Counted from the stretch's first letter, positions 54,899 to 62,220 are shown. The stretch: DNA of 64,000 bases from a virus (IMGVR_UViG_3300029998_000013:114321-178320); one strand, 5' to 3'. A program made the numbers and translations. Notes: a model not told the origin generated them from the sequence alone.

Positions 54899-55045
54899 TT
54901 GAACGCACGGAAACGTTATAACGAGAGTCTGCTTCCCCATGACTGGCAGGCAACAATGATAGATGAGTGTATCGACTCAACGGCACATTTCCGAAAACAT
55001 AAACATTTTCTTACCTCAATATCTATTTGTACATTTGAACGATGA
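54899..55045 (+). CDS. Possible small protein with TTG start, 48 aa
   Basis: In frame with the preceding gene and just after its TGA, TTG 54899 opens a protein-like sequence (NARKRYNESLLPHDWQATMI, then DECIDSTAHFRKHKHF) ending at TGA 55043. The mix of charged, Trp and Cys residues looks coding, but there is no ATG or clear ribosome site. It may instead be a readthrough extension of the 79-aa protein. Confidence 0.35.
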   Translation: MNARKRYNESLLPHDWQATMIDECIDSTAHFRKHKHFLTSISICTFER

Positions 55046-55056
55046 ACAAAAGGGCC

Positions 55057-55084
55057 ACTCATCGCGTTGTGAAACGCGGTGAGT
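55057..55084 (+). ncRNA. GUGA-capped hairpin, copy 1
   Basis: A 12-bp stem (one T-G pair) closes a GTGA tetraloop (55069-55072), a GNRA type. The apical part CGTT-GTGA-AACG recurs at 60015-60026. Lies 32 nt before the next ATG, so it may sit in that gene's leader. Confidence 0.5.
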
Positions 55085-55115
55085 TTTCCAATTCACTAAA
55101 CAATAATACTCTACA

Positions 55116-55379
55116 ATGCAAAAGGTCAGAACTCTCACGGATGTTGAGATAAAAGTCATAAAGACTAATCATCCGAAGTCCAACATTAAGACTCCTGAAG
55201 AAGGTTTGGAAGAAATCAAAGATCTGTTGGATCCAATAGTTTACGAGCGCTTGAGAAATGCGCCTGAACTCAAACTAGCTCTTAGAGAAGAGTTAAAGAA
55301 AGCCTATAATGTGAATTTAGACTGGGTATACGCGTTATATCACCAGTATTCATTACTTAAGAAAATAGAACTCAAGTAG
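55116..55379 (+). CDS. Early helical protein, 87 aa
   Basis: ATG 55116 to TAG 55377. Almost entirely helical and charged (PEEGLEEIKDLLDPIVYERL, ALREELKKAYNVNLDWVYAL). One TGG Trp. Next ATG follows after one base, so the two are coupled. Could be a small DNA- or protein-binding factor; not recognised. Confidence 0.55.
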   Translation: MQKVRTLTDVEIKVIKTNHPKSNIKTPEEGLEEIKDLLDPIVYERLRNAPELKLALREELKKAYNVNLDWVYALYHQYSLLKKIELK

Positions 55380-55380
55380 C

Positions 55381-55626
55381 ATGAAACAATTCAATAATCT
55401 TCATATCAAAGAACTCACAGGTTTTACTAGTGAGACTATCGTTGCCTCTTATGCTTTTGTTATAGATATGAAGACAACAAAATCTGCTCGAATCATCATT
55501 CTGAATTCTATCAATGTATTCCGTCAGCTCTCATCAATATTAGTTGTTGAGAGGGATAACGTTGCTGTTTACAGAACACACTCTTTGCCTAAGGCTCTCA
55601 AAGTCTATAACGCAATTATACATTAA
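55381..55626 (+). CDS. Early protein, 81 aa
   Basis: ATG 55381 to TAA 55624. Alpha/beta sequence (KQFNNLHIKELTGFTSETIV, ARIIILNSINVFRQLSSILV) without Trp or Cys. Last gene before about 1.1 kb of structured non-coding DNA. Not recognised. Confidence 0.55.
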   Translation: MKQFNNLHIKELTGFTSETIVASYAFVIDMKTTKSARIIILNSINVFRQLSSILVVERDNVAVYRTHSLPKALKVYNAIIH

Positions 55627-56762
55627 AACAATCCTGGTGATAAATGGTCTTAGCTGAGTGCCAAATATCTTTATTCGCAATATGCGTTACAGGAGGCTCA
55701 TACGACAACATCCAATCGTCGAGAACACTACACGCGCAAACAATATTTTTGAATGAAATGAATGAAGAACGTGATGTAGCCGTGTAAGTCGGCAGTATTT
55801 GAACTAGATAGTTTAGTGCTAATTTTCAAGTCCTACTGGGTATGCTCATATTGAGTACGGTAATGATACTAGAGATTGGTTAAATAGCTAGTTCTTGGGT
55901 AGGGCAAACACACACGTAGTGGTGGTGAACACTGATAGAGGTAAAAAGGCTCGGGATGGGGCTACATTTGTCGGCAGTGGAGTTAATGGCATCCTATTGC
56001 TCCATGTATTAAAGTCCGGTCTGAAGACACCTTCCTTACCCATTCCCATTTCTCTCCACAATTAATCAAGACACGAAGTCTGACGACGATTCGCCTTGGA
56101 TCACTTCACTAAGATACTTTGCTAAAGCCGAGTAGCTCAGAGCGTGGAGTATGGAGAGAGAAATCTCATTTAGTTGTACGCAACTACACATAGTAAGAAT
56201 GAGGTACGAAACGTATTAAATTGTAGCGGTAGATTTAAGGCTTAGGATAAGTCCTTATCTAAAAGTATGTCTTTGACATATATACTAATTCAGACAATTA
56301 AGTAGTACGCAATATCACCACTATGTGATGAACTTTTAAGCTAGTTTTTAGAAAACAGCAACCATTGTAAACCACCGGCGCTGCAAGCTCGGACTCGGAT
56401 AGATGGAACGGTGTGATTCCCAATGCGCTAATTTGTTGAGATACTATCATGTTTGGATTATTCTGGGTAATGTTAATTCATTCTTGGGATGGACAAGACC
56501 ACGAAATTCGCGGTGGCCATGATTGATATGTGGCGAGCAATTCTCAACAACCTGTGGTGGCCCATTTACTTGCGCCGATCTCCACAATGCGTTTGGCAGT
56601 CGATTAACATTCTCTAACGAGTCTAAACATCCTCTCCCTGACACCGTTAAGCCGGGACCAGCTGCTGTAGTCATCCATCGATCTCGTGCGCTTAGCATGA
56701 GCCCATCCTTGGATGACCGGCAGTTTTTAGTTGCCACTTCAAACCTAAAACATGTTGCCTAT
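55627..56762 (+). ncRNA. Candidate large structured RNA region A (~1.1 kb)
   Basis: No convincing gene. GC content is higher than in the late genes, and perfect hairpins follow one another: TAGTTG-TACG-CAACTA (56171-56186, a UNCG loop) nested in CTCATT/AATGAG (56165-56170, 56198-56203); GATAAG/CTTATC (56246-56259); TATGTC/GACATA (56266-56280); ATCAC/GTGAT (56314-56329); TGGAG/CTCCA near 55978-56004. GTCGGCAGT occurs twice (near 55788 and 55970). The 5' end of the next ORF's open frame, back to 56523, probably belongs to this RNA. Exact ends unknown. Confidence 0.45.
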
Positions 56763-57374
56763 ATGATTAAGATTGGATTTACCCCTCTTGAACAAGAACT
56801 CATGAAAGAGTATAATGCAGCTAATCGCTTGCATCTGCTCTTTATCCAACACCCTGAATGCGAAGAAATGATGCGTAACACAATTGAAGAACACTTTACT
56901 TGTGCTACTTTTGAAAACATCAAAGCTCGCGTTGTTGGTGTCCTTACTGGCGAAATGAATCGCCTTCATGGTACTAAGTGTCTAATCAATGATACCTTAA
57001 CAGGTGTTATTCGTGCAGGCGCAGCAGTATCTGTATCATTTTCCTTTAACGAATCAGGTGATTACGAATTGGAACTCTATGTAGATACTGCGAATAAGTA
57101 TACCTCTCGTATGTACAAGGTGAGCGAACTAACTATTGATGAATCCGTGTTGACAATTGCCAAGGTGGTGATTGGACAATATTCTAGTTACGCAGACTGT
57201 ATTCGTGACCTAAGGCTACAAGGTTGTAAAGATCTTGGTTGGCTAAATTCTGATAACTTCACAATGCCAGCGGGCGCACACTTCACAGTGGCTTATCACA
57301 CGGATCGTGCTAAGTCGGACGTGTATTGTGATGTAATTCGGAGATTGTATTATTCAGTGGATGAAGGCGACTAA
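56763..57374 (+). CDS. Early protein, 203 aa
   Basis: The frame is open from 56523, but residues before the ATG at 56763 look like RNA-region sequence, not protein; ATG 56697 is an alternative. Begins MIKIGFTPLEQELMKEYNAA; ends with a domain (VVIGQYSSYADCIRDLRLQG, then VTVAYH-like strands and VYCDVIRRLYYSVDEGD). That C-terminal ~70 residues match the 73-aa protein at 59421 in layout (GQYKNLDECLSDLHQQ ... VDCYYGLFYTVNN). Contains a TGG Trp. Function unknown. Confidence 0.55.
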   Translation: MIKIGFTPLEQELMKEYNAANRLHLLFIQHPECEEMMRNTIEEHFTCATFENIKARVVGVLTGEMNRLHGTKCLINDTLTGVIRAGAAVSVSFSFNESGDYELELYVDTANKYTSRMYKVSELTIDESVLTIAKVVIGQYSSYADCIRDLRLQGCKDLGWLNSDNFTMPAGAHFTVAYHTDRAKSDVYCDVIRRLYYSVDEGD

Positions 57375-57386
57375 TCGTTTAATACT

Positions 57387-57818
57387 ATGACTAAGACACA
57401 ATTCAAAATCATGGCTGGCGTTCTATTGACACTAGCCATGGTTGCTTTAGTGGGATGCAGATCTCAAAAAAGCAACGAAACTCAAATCATGGAGTTGTTT
57501 AATGCTTATGATTATCATACAATTGATATGTCACCAGCAATCAATAACTTTCAACTTGAGTTTATTGAGGGCAAGTTAACTGTCCTGGACTCAACCCAAT
57601 CTCGAGTGAATTCCACATCATGTGATTTTCATCAGAGCCGGTTTACCTACGTAGTATCATGCCGTAATGAGGCTTTCCTCATAAAGCAAAATCGACACAG
57701 TTTGTTATTCACCTTTCCAGATAGTATCTTATTAGGTGGAAGAATTTACTTTAAAAACTCGTGGGCTCAGCCCGATGGACATCATCAAAACAGCTCAGTG
57801 CTAGCCTTAGGATCGTAA
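57387..57818 (+). CDS. Putative lipoprotein, 143 aa
   Basis: N-terminus KTQFKIMAGVLLTLAMVALV followed by GCRS gives a basic n-region, hydrophobic core and lipobox-like LVGC with Cys24, so it is likely exported and lipidated. The mature part has two further Cys (TSCDFHQ, VSCRNE) that could form a disulfide. Starts 12 nt after the preceding gene. Phage lipoproteins in early regions often act in superinfection exclusion; no direct evidence here. Confidence 0.6.
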   Translation: MTKTQFKIMAGVLLTLAMVALVGCRSQKSNETQIMELFNAYDYHTIDMSPAINNFQLEFIEGKLTVLDSTQSRVNSTSCDFHQSRFTYVVSCRNEAFLIKQNRHSLLFTFPDSILLGGRIYFKNSWAQPDGHHQNSSVLALGS

Positions 57819-57888
57819 GATCTACATACCTCTAACGAGGATGATGAATGCACACTATTGCCCGCGTAATCGTATCCGTGGGCACCTT

Positions 57889-57985
57889 TTGACAGTAGCT
57901 CAGCTTGGTTAGAGTGCAACATGGACAAAATCCTTGAGGAGTTTGGTCTATGTTGAGGTCACAGGTTCAAATCCTGTCTGTCAAT
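57889..57985 (+). tRNA. tRNA-like element with 29-nt anticodon loop
   Basis: 7-bp perfect acceptor (57889-57895 with 57978-57984), D-arm GCTC/GAGT, 5-bp anticodon stem CAACA/TGTTG (57917-57921, 57951-57955), 5-nt variable loop, and a T-arm ACAGG-TTCAAAT-CCTGT (57961-57977) are canonical. The anticodon loop is 29 nt instead of 7. It folds into a continuation of the stem capped by TTGA. No CCA is encoded. It is either a tRNA with a short intron-like insertion or a non-decoding tRNA mimic. Confidence 0.6.
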
Positions 57986-58627
57986 CAATATTATAACAAT
58001 TACTACCAGTTCCATGGCGGACCGAAGGATGCTATCTGGTAGGGTAACTCTTGCACGTACGGGGCAAGGGAGTCAGATTATTGTTATTGTTTTCTTTAGC
58101 GTGCTGCTAGCTTCACTAGGCTCAGTAGACAATAGAGAGAGCATAAATCCCCGACGCAGCTTTTAGGGACTTATTGCGCTAGCTGCTATGACAACCACTC
58201 CAGGTTGAAGTGCGTGAAACTCGTAACTTACAAATCTATGGCATTCTAAACCATGAGGATTTGTAATCCGTAACAAGCCCTGCCCACATGATGGGATTTG
58301 CGCAAGAGTCGGACCTATAAAGCAAAGTAGATACAACTTGAAGAGAGCCTATGAATTCCTTCTCTTGAGGGTGAAAAGGTGGAAATATTATCATAACCTA
58401 GGAAGTGTGGTACTAAAGTAAATGTAATCTAATGTGTCAATTCATACCTGCATTAGTGCATTTGTTTTTGCTTTTAACTATTAGAAAGGACGTGATCATC
58501 GTCGTATCCCTAAGCAAGGAGAAAAACTGCAGTTACAGGTTGGGCGTCTTTAGATTATATCTAAGGAAGTCCTCATAGAAGTCAGCGATGCGCAAGCTAG
58601 CTGTGCCCAGTAACAAAAAAATTCTGG

Positions 58628-58697
58628 TTGGGGTGTCGTCTAGTGGTTAGGACGGGCATCGCGAGCTAAACATGGGTTCGAATCCCAGCTCCTCCTC
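58628..58697 (+). tRNA. Degenerate tRNA-like element
   Basis: D-arm GTC-TAGTGGTTA-GGAC and T-arm TGGG-TTCGAAT-CCCA are typical of tRNA-Glu/Gln types. The acceptor pairs poorly (about 5 of 7), and no 5-bp anticodon stem exists in GGGCATCGCGAGCTAAAC. An alternative GAGCT/AGCTC pairing encloses the T-arm. Probably not a working tRNA. Confidence 0.4.
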
Positions 58698-58816
58698 AAA
58701 GTCAGAGACCTCGAAAGAGCTCTGTGCCAGAACTCATTAAAATCGTTTATTTGTGTGGTCACATGGTGCAACACGAATGGACTTAGTGAAGTATATTGAA
58801 CAAAATCTATAAAATC

Positions 58817-59116
58817 ATGAAAAATACTAAAGAATTATTGCAGCTGGTTCTTAAAGAACTTGAGGAGGGTGAACTTTTTACCTCTGGATTGTGCATGTTA
58901 GTTGTTAATATGAAAGGTGCTAATGTATTTACTTTTAAAGAAGAAATGCAGATGTATCATTATATTCACAAGTATGGCGCACCAAAAAGGTTTACAAAAC
59001 GTGCATCTGATCAACGTGGTTCTGCTTATTACTGGCCCATGGGTCAGAAAGCTCCCAGAATTGCTTGGCTTAAGAGAAGAATTAAATGGTATAAATTCCT
59101 AAATCATATAGTATGA
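58817..59116 (+). CDS. Early basic protein, 99 aa, TGA stop
   Basis: Start at ATG 58817; an upstream TTG at 58796 is less likely. Sequence MKNTKELLQLVLKELEEGEL, CMLVVNM, then YYWPMGQKAPRIAWLKRRIK. It resembles the next protein in both ends (KELLQLVL / KVLFQLLL; APRIAWLKRRI / APRKRWLKKQI), so the pair is a tandem duplication. The TGA stop overlaps the next ATG (ATGA), which shows TGA is a stop here. Confidence 0.65.
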   Translation: MKNTKELLQLVLKELEEGELFTSGLCMLVVNMKGANVFTFKEEMQMYHYIHKYGAPKRFTKRASDQRGSAYYWPMGQKAPRIAWLKRRIKWYKFLNHIV

Positions 59117-59424
59117 ATACTCCAAAAGTATTATTTCAATTGTTGTTAGACAACGTTGATATGATTGCAAATGAATGTCCTGGATTATGCTCATTAATTC
59201 ATGCTTTATGTCGCAAAGGATATATTGATCCAGAAGAATCAAACTTTCTATTTGATGTAATATATGATCATGCTCCAAGATGGTACATGCTTCGATATTA
59301 TGTTGAAGATGGTATGTTTCAAAGACGTGATTGGGATAATGCTAAGAACTATGCTTTCTATTGGAAGAAACATTCAGTGGCTCCAAGAAAAAGGTGGTTA
59401 AAGAAACAAATTGCTAAGCTATGA
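59113..59424 (+). CDS. Early basic protein, 103 aa, paralogue, TGA stop
   Basis: Begins MNTPKVLFQLLLDNVDMIAN and ends FYWKKHSVAPRKRWLKKQIA, paralogous to the preceding protein. All Trp are TGG. TGA stop overlaps the next ATG by four bases. The Trp/Lys/Arg-rich tail could contact nucleic acid; the rest is helical. Not recognised beyond that. Confidence 0.65.
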   Translation: MNTPKVLFQLLLDNVDMIANECPGLCSLIHALCRKGYIDPEESNFLFDVIYDHAPRWYMLRYYVEDGMFQRRDWDNAKNYAFYWKKHSVAPRKRWLKKQIAKL

Positions 59425-59642
59425 AAAGTTTAATCTTTGAAGCTCGGCTAATAGCCCTTGGTCAATACAAAAATCTTGATGAGTGTTTGTCTGATTTACA
59501 TCAGCAAAATGCTGTTGAACTTAGTGGTAATAAACCATTCCTTCCCAAGGCAGTATTTACTTGTGCATATAAAGATCCAAAAGGAGAAATATGTGTATAT
59601 GTTGATTGCTATTATGGATTGTTTTACACTGTAAACAATTAA
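59421..59642 (+). CDS. Early protein, 73 aa
   Basis: Start ATG 59421 in the ATGA overlap. IALGQYKNLDECLSDLHQQN followed by a beta part (AVFTCAYKDPKGEICVYVDC YYG) matches the C-terminal domain of the 203-aa protein at 56763, suggesting duplication or fusion. Function unknown. Confidence 0.6.
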   Translation: MKSLIFEARLIALGQYKNLDECLSDLHQQNAVELSGNKPFLPKAVFTCAYKDPKGEICVYVDCYYGLFYTVNN

Positions 59643-59644
59643 GT

Positions 59645-59920
59645 ATGTTTAAAATTATCAAATTCTTAGACAAGATCTCTATTTGGACTGATGATGCAAA
59701 TCAAATTTTCAACATAGAATACCGTTATACAAAATTTGTGCCTTTATTACCTAAAGAGCATCTTATTGAGTTAAATTGCTTTGAAAGCGAGTTGTGGATA
59801 GCGGCACAACACAATCGTTACCAGTTTGAATCAAAGCTCAAAGAAAGCTTTGTTCCTGAACTTACTATTGCTTACTTAAAACAAGTGCATAGTAGACTTC
59901 AAACAGTAACATCTGAATGA
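59645..59920 (+). CDS. Early protein, 91 aa, TGA stop
   Basis: ATG 59645 follows the previous TAA by two bases; an in-frame upstream ATG lies inside the previous gene. MFKIIKFLDKISIWTDDANQ, then YTKFVPLLPKEHLIELNCFE. Ends SE-TGA. Not recognised. Confidence 0.55.
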   Translation: MFKIIKFLDKISIWTDDANQIFNIEYRYTKFVPLLPKEHLIELNCFESELWIAAQHNRYQFESKLKESFVPELTIAYLKQVHSRLQTVTSE

Positions 59921-60157
59921 TCTCTGTGTTTTCAATTATAAGGTGCAATCGTGAGATTGCTTTTCAATTGTCATAGGCATTGTCTATGATATACAAAAGG
60001 TTAGGTCGTGATGGCGTTGTGAAACGAAATCACCTCATCAAGGTTAGTAATCCTTGACAACGAAAGTGGGGCTGGTATTAGATTCTGGAAACAGTACTAA
60101 ACATGAAAATGTAATCTAAACTTAGTGCGGAGAATATGTTATTTAATTGGAAAACAC
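59921..60157 (+). ncRNA. Candidate structured RNA region C
   Basis: Contains GCAATC-GTGA-GATTGC (59945-59960), GUGA hairpin copy 2 (60008-60033), TCAAGG/CCTTGA (60038-60057), and a three-way junction: TTAGATT/AATCTAA (60078-60084, 60113-60119) enclosing CTG-GAAA-CAG and ACAT-GAAA-ATGT. Four GNRA loops in about 170 nt. No gene. Confidence 0.5.
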
Positions 60158-60661
60158 ATGACAGTAAGAGATGAAATTATGAAAATCTGTCTCAATGAAA
60201 GATTGGAAGGGCTTGACTTTGTAAAAGCTGTTGAGAAACAGTTAAAAGAAGTGTGCCCTTATAACCATTCTTTAGAAGGGACTTCTGAAAGCTGTGGAAT
60301 TACAGGTGAATCTATGAGATTTGCTTTGGATGCTAATGGCAAAGTTTCAGAAGTAATTGAGCGTATCGAAGACCAGGCAACAAAAAGAGAATTAGCATTA
60401 GCTAACTTCCATCTCTTAATTGAGGCTGGCAAAATTCCTGACCCAAGGAAAAGTAAATCTAGTCTGAATCAATTCGTAGCTAGTATTATGGGACAAAGAA
60501 AATCCTCAGTCCATTCTATCTCTAGCAGAGATATGCCTCCTGAGTTATTAGACATGTTATCAAAGCTTGCAGGTCATGAAGATGAGAATGAAGATCCTGA
60601 TTGTGATGACGGCGAATGTTGGAAATGTTCTAAACGTGATGGCTGTAAGAAAAAGAAATAA
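60158..60661 (+). CDS. Early protein with C-terminal Cys cluster, 167 aa
   Basis: Start ATG 60158; an upstream GTG at 60125 lies in the structured spacer. N-terminal helical domain (VRDEIMKICLNERLEGLDFV, KAVEKQLKEVCPY), central region, and an acidic then Cys-rich/basic end, DPDCDDGECWKCSKRDGCKKKK, which looks like a small zinc-binding tail. Could be nucleic-acid or protein binding. Not recognised. Confidence 0.6.
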   Translation: MTVRDEIMKICLNERLEGLDFVKAVEKQLKEVCPYNHSLEGTSESCGITGESMRFALDANGKVSEVIERIEDQATKRELALANFHLLIEAGKIPDPRKSKSSLNQFVASIMGQRKSSVHSISSRDMPPELLDMLSKLAGHEDENEDPDCDDGECWKCSKRDGCKKKK

Positions 60662-60905
60662 AAGTTTTTGGTAACAACCACTGAGAGGTAACCAACCCAA
60701 AGTTAAAAAGCGAGTGCCCCTAGACTCGAGACTATCGGCAGCAACTGACAGCATAATATCCCTTGGTAAAGGATGGCTGGCACCAAGAACTTTTACCTAG
60801 TTGGACACTTAGTTCAACTAGTCGCCTATTAGATAGGGAATCTGCAACAGGCGTAATACATACAAGCGAGTATGTTAATCGTGCGGAAATAGCAGACAAA
60901 GAACG
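60662..60905 (+). ncRNA. Candidate structured RNA region D
   Basis: Five perfect hairpins in a row: CGAGT/ACTCG (60711-60728), CTTGGT/ACCAAG (60762-60787), CTAGTTG/CAACTAG (60797-60821), CCTAT/ATAGG (60825-60837), ACATAC/GTATGT (60858-60875). An open frame crosses it, but its codon pattern is unlike a gene. Confidence 0.5.
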
Positions 60906-60915
60906 TGTGAGAAGC

Positions 60916-61044
60916 ATGGATAAAGTTTTTATTAGATTTATGATTGCCCACCTTGAAAACCTGCGAAGGCAAGTAGAGGTTTCTTTGAAACCTAATACAC
61001 AAATATATGTCGCCATCCATTCTAATTATTGCAAAGGATTATGA
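60916..61044 (+). CDS. Small early protein, 42 aa, TGA stop
   Basis: ATG 60916 is the first start after structured region D. MDKVFIRFMIAHLENLRRQV, then LKPNTQIYVAIHSNYCKGL and TGA. Its 3' part overlaps the next gene by 38 nt. Short, so only moderately sure. Confidence 0.45.
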   Translation: MDKVFIRFMIAHLENLRRQVEVSLKPNTQIYVAIHSNYCKGL

Positions 61045-61243
61045 ACTGTTAGTTGATTCTCTTATGTGTCATATTGGTTTAGACCAATCTCTGATTGTAA
61101 AGATTCGACCTGCAATTCATCCAACTGTAACCAATCATTATCAGGAACTTATTCGAAAGAATTATGTTAAACGCCTCTCTATTGTGGGCGGAGAATTTCT
61201 GTCGATTGCATTAGACTCTGGATATGAGGTGCAATTGAAATAA
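61007..61243 (+). CDS. Small early protein, 78 aa
   Basis: ATG 61007 to TAA 61241. Alpha/beta sequence (SILIIAKDYELLVDSLMCHI, NHYQELIRKNYVKRLSIVGG). No Trp. Followed by a 9-bp hairpin. Not recognised. Confidence 0.5.
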   Translation: MSPSILIIAKDYELLVDSLMCHIGLDQSLIVKIRPAIHPTVTNHYQELIRKNYVKRLSIVGGEFLSIALDSGYEVQLK

Positions 61244-61247
61244 TGTT

Positions 61248-61290
61248 TTAGGTTCCGAACTGGAGATAATATCAAAGGGGAGGAACCTAA
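61248..61290 (+). ncRNA. Hairpin TTAGGTTCC/GGAACCTAA in 5' leader
   Basis: Perfect 9-bp stem with a 25-nt loop, 16 nt before the next ATG. Could be a leader element or weak terminator. Confidence 0.5.
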
Positions 61291-61306
61291 TCTAACTTAA
61301 CATCCT

Positions 61307-61603
61307 ATGACAAAAAAGGACCTGATTGAAAAACGAACAAACTATGAAAGCCTCATTATCAAAATGATTAATGAGATTGAAAGTGGTGCCCAAGACACTA
61401 TTATTGGTATCTGTATGCGAATCACAAATAACCCACGTGATTTACTAAACTTATTTAACTATTTATTTCATTGGTACATGATGTTGAAACATAACTCTGT
61501 TATAATTTCAAGTGATGCTACCGAGTTGGGTTACAAAAATGAATTTAATTTAAGCACTGAACAAGTGCCGTTTCTTCAGCAAATTTTGATCACTGATAAA
61601 TAA
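61307..61603 (+). CDS. Early protein, 98 aa
   Basis: ATG 61307 to TAA 61601. Helical (KKDLIEKRTNYESLIIKMIN; LLNLFNYLFHWYMMLKHNSV) with one TGG Trp. C-terminal TEQVPFLQQILITDK. Preceded by a 9-bp hairpin. Not recognised. Confidence 0.55.
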   Translation: MTKKDLIEKRTNYESLIIKMINEIESGAQDTIIGICMRITNNPRDLLNLFNYLFHWYMMLKHNSVIISSDATELGYKNEFNLSTEQVPFLQQILITDK

Positions 61604-61630
61604 CTTTTTGTCAATTAAACCTAAAACAAA

Positions 61631-62137
61631 ATGACTAAGAGCCCTTCTTCAACAGCTTTTCAAATTTCATCAGCTGTTAAACTCCTTTCTAATTTGGATA
61701 AAAAAGACTTTGATGCTAAATCTCTAACTAAGATGCTTCAAAGTGCTGGTTGTCCATACATTCAAGCTGTGCAACCTGCTTTAATTGTATCAGGGTATAT
61801 TGCCAAGTTTCGCCCGAAGCATGGTGTGCCTTATTATAATTTTACAGGTAAAACTGCCTACATCAATGACTTTATTGATATGGCAGCAAAAGCTCGTGGT
61901 TCTGCGACTACAGCTACGAAAAAGTCAAAGAAAAAACTTGCACTTGTTGAAATTCCAACTGAAGATCTGGTAACAGAAATTATGTTGAGAGTTGAGAAAG
62001 TGGAGGATCTTCTCATGGATGGCCCACTCAAGCAATTGTTTGGTGAATTTTGTAAAAGAACTAATTGTGAAGTATTCCAAAAGACTCCTCCACAATATGG
62101 TTTATTACCACCATCCTATCAACAAGTAAGATTTTAA
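61631..62137 (+). CDS. Early protein, 168 aa
   Basis: ATG 61631 to TAA 62135. Residues 10-75 resemble a small winged-helix-like domain (SSAVKLLSNLDKKDFDAKSL, TKMLQSAGCPYIQAVQPALI, SGYIAKFRPKHGVPYYNF). A basic Ala/Thr/Lys linker (~90-105) and an acidic helix follow, then a Pro/Gln-rich end. Possible DNA-binding regulator. No Trp. Confidence 0.5.
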   Translation: MTKSPSSTAFQISSAVKLLSNLDKKDFDAKSLTKMLQSAGCPYIQAVQPALIVSGYIAKFRPKHGVPYYNFTGKTAYINDFIDMAAKARGSATTATKKSKKKLALVEIPTEDLVTEIMLRVEKVEDLLMDGPLKQLFGEFCKRTNCEVFQKTPPQYGLLPPSYQQVRF

Positions 62138-62140
62138 CAT

Positions 62141-62220
62141 AAGAGAGAGGACGACAAGGTCGTGGTTGCGGATGTGGCTTAGGCCCTATGAGGTGGCCTA
62201 AGGAGTAGTTGTCCTCTCTT
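62141..62220 (+). ncRNA. Structured RNA element with three-way junction
   Basis: Closing stem AGAGAGGAC/GTCCTCTCT (62144-62152 with 62211-62219) encloses CGAC/GTCG and CTTAGGCC/GGCCTAAG (62178-62185, 62195-62202). GC-rich and compact, 17 nt before the next ATG. May be a terminator, leader switch or ncRNA. Confidence 0.5.

Larger units (their letters stand above)
57819..58816 (+). ncRNA. Candidate structured RNA region B (~1 kb) with two tRNA-like folds
   Basis: No convincing gene. Contains the tRNA-like elements at 57889-57985 and 58628-58697, ACAAATC/GATTTGT enclosing ATGG/CCAT (58230-58264), TTAGAT/ATCTAA (58550-58564), and two related GNRA-capped hairpins starting GTCAG at 58581 and 58701. 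Higher GC than the late genes. TACTAAA...AATGTAATCTAA at 58411-58432 recurs in region C. Confidence 0.45.

Noticed and set aside
55042-55152. 36-aa ORF MNKRATHRVVKRGEF
   Set aside because: It has an ATGA overlap but runs through the GUGA hairpin and into the 87-aa gene in another frame; coding is less likely than RNA structure.
56130-56215. Possible tRNA starting at GAGTAGCTCAG
   Set aside because: D-arm-like start, but no T-arm at the right distance; the area pairs instead into CTCATT/AATGAG with a UACG hairpin.
56447-56737. Minus-strand 96-aa ORF
   Set aside because: Opposite strand to all neighbours, overlaps structured region A, and has no recognisable protein pattern.
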